From Bacteroidota bacterium (GTDB lineage: Bacteria; Bacteroidota; Bacteroidia; Chitinophagales; Chitinophagaceae): a stretch of 64,000 bases of DNA. The notes under the pieces were generated by a model that was not told where the DNA came from, did not search any database, and saw nothing but the letters and a program-made list of their open reading frames with translations. The stretch covers positions 34,082-98,081 of the forward strand of contig JAFDZS010000010.1 in NCBI GenBank assembly GCA_018266775.1. The letters are read 5' to 3'. Shown here piece after piece: positions 61,987 through 64,000 of this stretch (position 1 is the first letter of the stretch; every line of letters starts with the position of its first letter). The position numbers were made by a program, and so were the translations under genes.

Positions 61987-63275
61987 TGATAGTTGAAATA
62001 CAGCCTTCTGCAATTAGCGGAACAATAGCAGCACCCACCAGTAAAAGTTCTATGCAGCGGGCTTGTGCTGCAGCATTGTTACATGAAGGCACTACGCAAA
62101 TCAATAACCCCGGAAAAAGTAATGATGATCTTGCTGCATTGGATATCATTCAGCATCTGGGTGCAACAATAACAATGCAGGATGATGGATCAATAGCGGT
62201 AACAAGTAGCGGTAACATAACACCGGTGAATGGAACGATCAATTGCGGTGAAAGTGGTTTATCTATACGAATGTTTACACCCATTGCAGCATTAAGTGAT
62301 CAATCCATAACCATCAACGGAACGGGAAGTTTACTCACCCGCCCGATGGATTTTTTTGATGCCATACTTCCAAAGCTGGGTATTGAAGTACAATCCAATA
62401 TCGGGTTATTGCCACTGCATATCAAAGGGCCGTTGCAACCTCAGCCGATTACTATTGATGGTTCATTAAGCTCACAATTTCTTACCGGCTTATTAATGGC
62501 ATTTGCCAAAGCTGCAAAGGAACAGGTGCCAATCACCGTTATTGACTTGAAGAGTAAACCATACATTGACCTTACCATAAAAGTAATGGAGCATTTTGGT
62601 TATGCAGTACAAAATGACAATTACGAAGTGTTCACTGTTGTACCACAGTCCAACATACCGCAACGTATTTCTTATACAGTGGAAGGGGACTGGAGCGGTG
62701 GTGCATTTTTATTAGTTGCAGGTGCAATAGCAGGAAACATTACGGTGAAAGGACTTGATGTTGTATCAACACAGGCAGATAAAGCGATATTGAAAGCATT
62801 ATCAGATTGCGGATGTTCATTATCAATCCAGGATACACAAATCAGTATTGGTCCGCCTGCAACGGGTGTGAATGCATTGCAGGCTTTTCATTTTAATGCA
62901 ACAGATTGCCCGGATCTATTTCCGCCTTTAGTGGCATTAGCGGCATATTGCAATGGCACCACAGTAATTGAAGGGGTGAACCGGTTGGCACATAAAGAAA
63001 GCAACCGCGGTTTAACCCTGCAGGAAGAGTTTGGCAAGATGGGCATTGCCATTGAACTGCAGGGCGACATGATGATGATCAAAGGCGGCACGGGAATTAA
63101 AGGTGTGCCTGTGCATTCAAGGCACGACCACAGGATTGCCATGGCTTGTGCGGTTGCGGCATTGCAAGCCAATGGAAATACCGTAATTGAAAAAGCAGAA
63201 GCTGTAAATAAATCGTACCCGGAATTTTACAGACATTTAGAAATGCTGCATGCAGCAGTATCTTTACATCATTAA
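61986..63275 (+). CDS. aroA: 3-phosphoshikimate 1-carboxyvinyltransferase (EPSP synthase)
   Basis: Sixth shikimate step. The 429-residue protein starts at a GTG overlapping the aroB stop and shows APTSKSSMQRACAAALL (phosphate-binding), INCGESGLSIRMFTPIAAL, TRPMDFFDAILPKLG, SSQFLTGLLMAF, DWSGGAFLLVAG, and the C-terminal RHDHRIAMACAVAAL motif. The motif NxG(S/T)(A/S)xR is represented by NCGESGLSIR, close to the type II form rather than LGNAGTAMR of type I. aroC starts 9 bp after its stop. Confidence 0.95.
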   Translation: MIVEIQPSAISGTIAAPTSKSSMQRACAAALLHEGTTQINNPGKSNDDLAALDIIQHLGATITMQDDGSIAVTSSGNITPVNGTINCGESGLSIRMFTPIAALSDQSITINGTGSLLTRPMDFFDAILPKLGIEVQSNIGLLPLHIKGPLQPQPITIDGSLSSQFLTGLLMAFAKAAKEQVPITVIDLKSKPYIDLTIKVMEHFGYAVQNDNYEVFTVVPQSNIPQRISYTVEGDWSGGAFLLVAGAIAGNITVKGLDVVSTQADKAILKALSDCGCSLSIQDTQISIGPPATGVNALQAFHFNATDCPDLFPPLVALAAYCNGTTVIEGVNRLAHKESNRGLTLQEEFGKMGIAIELQGDMMMIKGGTGIKGVPVHSRHDHRIAMACAVAALQANGNTVIEKAEAVNKSYPEFYRHLEMLHAAVSLHH

Positions 63276-63284
63276 ACTTTTGGC

Positions 63285-64000
63285 ATGAATACTTTTGGAA
63301 GGTTGTTCAGGGTGCATATTTTTGGTGAATCGCATGGCGAATGTGTGGGCATTACCATTGACGGTTGTCCTGCAGGATTAACATTATCGCCAGAAGATTT
63401 ACTGGCTGATTTGGAAAGAAGAAAAGGCGGTACACAAAAAGGCGCCACACCCAGGCAGGAAGAAGATTATCCCATTTTTAAATCGGGGGTATTCAACGGT
63501 AAAACAACCGGGTTTCCTATTACCATTTTATTTGAAAATAAAAATACCCGCAGCGAAGATTATAATAAGCAAAGAAGTATTCCGCGGCCGGGCCATGCTG
63601 ATTGGGTGGCGCATCAAAAATTTGGTGGTCATGAAGATTATCGTGGTGGCGGGCATTTTAGTGCCCGTTTAACAGCTGGAATTGTTGCCGCTGGTGCGAT
63701 TGCAAAAAAAATAATGCCTGCCATTCATATTCAAGCTGCCGTAATTTCCATTGCAGGAGAAACGGATTTGGAAAAAGGGTTACAAAAAGGTATTGATGCA
63801 AAAGATTCTGTTGGTGGCATTATTGAATGTAAAGCAACCAGTATTCCCGTTGGTTTGGGTGAACCTTATTTTGATTCGGTGGAATCTGCGTTGGCGCATA
63901 TTGTATTTGCCATACCCGCTGTACGTGGTGTTGAATTTGGTACGGGCTTCGCTGCAGCCAGCATGTTTGGCAGCGAACATAATGATGCCATTGAAGATAT
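63285..64000 (+). CDS. aroC: Chorismate synthase, 3' end cut by window
   Basis: Last step of the shikimate pathway, producing chorismate with reduced FMN. The visible 238 codons start MNTFGRLFRVHIFGESHGECVG and contain RGGGHFSARLTAGIVAAGAI and IECKATSIPVGLGEP with the FDSVESALAHIVFAIPAVRGVEFGTGF stretch (core AVRGVEFGTGF). Family length is ~350-390, so ~120 residues lie outside. Last visible gene of the aromatic operon. Confidence 0.96.
   Translation, partial: MNTFGRLFRVHIFGESHGECVGITIDGCPAGLTLSPEDLLADLERRKGGTQKGATPRQEEDYPIFKSGVFNGKTTGFPITILFENKNTRSEDYNKQRSIPRPGHADWVAHQKFGGHEDYRGGGHFSARLTAGIVAAGAIAKKIMPAIHIQAAVISIAGETDLEKGLQKGIDAKDSVGGIIECKATSIPVGLGEPYFDSVESALAHIVFAIPAVRGVEFGTGFAAASMFGSEHNDAIED

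Overview
The window is chromosomal DNA of a Bacteroidota bacterium, most likely family Chitinophagaceae. The evidence is direct. Many starts are preceded by the phylum's -7 promoter box TAnnTTTG. Two secreted proteins carry type IX secretion C-terminal domains (34118-36184 and 37164-38438). Glutamine synthetase is the large type III form, AMP nucleosidase is the short form, and DAHP synthase is fused to chorismate mutase. I see no rRNA, tRNA, prophage, transposase or CRISPR array. Gene content is mostly core metabolism and envelope functions, with unusual regulatory DNA between the genes.

Layout. 1-3.1 kb (minus): purL followed by a truncated hldD. 3.2-8.5 kb (plus): a polytopic membrane protein, glutamine synthetase III, a Spy-like periplasmic protein and an Ldh-family oxidoreductase. 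8.5-13.1 kb: small proteins around aspartate kinase, then queA (minus). 13.5-22.6 kb: a giant TraB/GumN protein, a fused oligopeptide ABC ATPase, AMP nucleosidase, an orphan HsdR-N protein, an outer-membrane barrel and ApbE. 22.8-25.8 kb: a lipoprotein and an ECF sigma factor paired with a membrane-spanning regulator that ends in an outer-membrane barrel. 25.8-30 kb: amino acid permease, thioredoxin-like protein, UbiX and LolA. 30-43 kb: DUF4407 protein, mutS, two T9SS cargo proteins, GTP-type PEP carboxykinase, an AAE-family transporter and a DUF2490 protein. 43-47 kb: a decayed gene, a small DUF3634-like protein, an M23 peptidase and an unknown lipoprotein pair. 47-53.5 kb: the rluD-HAD-adenosine deaminase operon, lipB, a PLP enzyme and a nucleotidyltransferase. 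53.5-55.6 kb: an ECF sigma factor with a membrane-anchored trypsin-like protease that has an anti-sigma-like cytoplasmic part, divergent from a tiny repeat lipoprotein. 55.7-64 kb: an aromatic amino acid operon in the order pheA, aminotransferase, tyrA, small membrane protein, GNAT, aroG-aroQ fusion, aroB, aroA, aroC (cut by the window end).

The best finding is upstream of pheA. A near-leaderless 24-codon ORF (55702-55776) has seven Phe/Tyr codons within eight (FFYFSYYF). It is followed by a strong intrinsic terminator that ends just before the pheA start. A segment just after the aromatic codon run duplicates the 3' arm of that terminator and can pair with its 5' arm, which is a complete leader-peptide attenuator. 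It implies that Phe/Tyr supply controls the pheA-to-aroC operon.

The second is the three-gene sigma factor, protease/anti-sigma and repeat-lipoprotein module at 53.5-55.6 kb. It has a perfect inverted repeat (GGTAACCCA/TGGGTTACC) in the shared divergent promoter region. Other unexplained structure includes two copies of a conserved 17-mer placed before intrinsic terminators (possible small RNA family), a perfect 56-bp palindrome at the mutS promoter, a heptamer array (seven perfect copies) feeding the lipB promoter, and several families of dispersed intergenic repeats.
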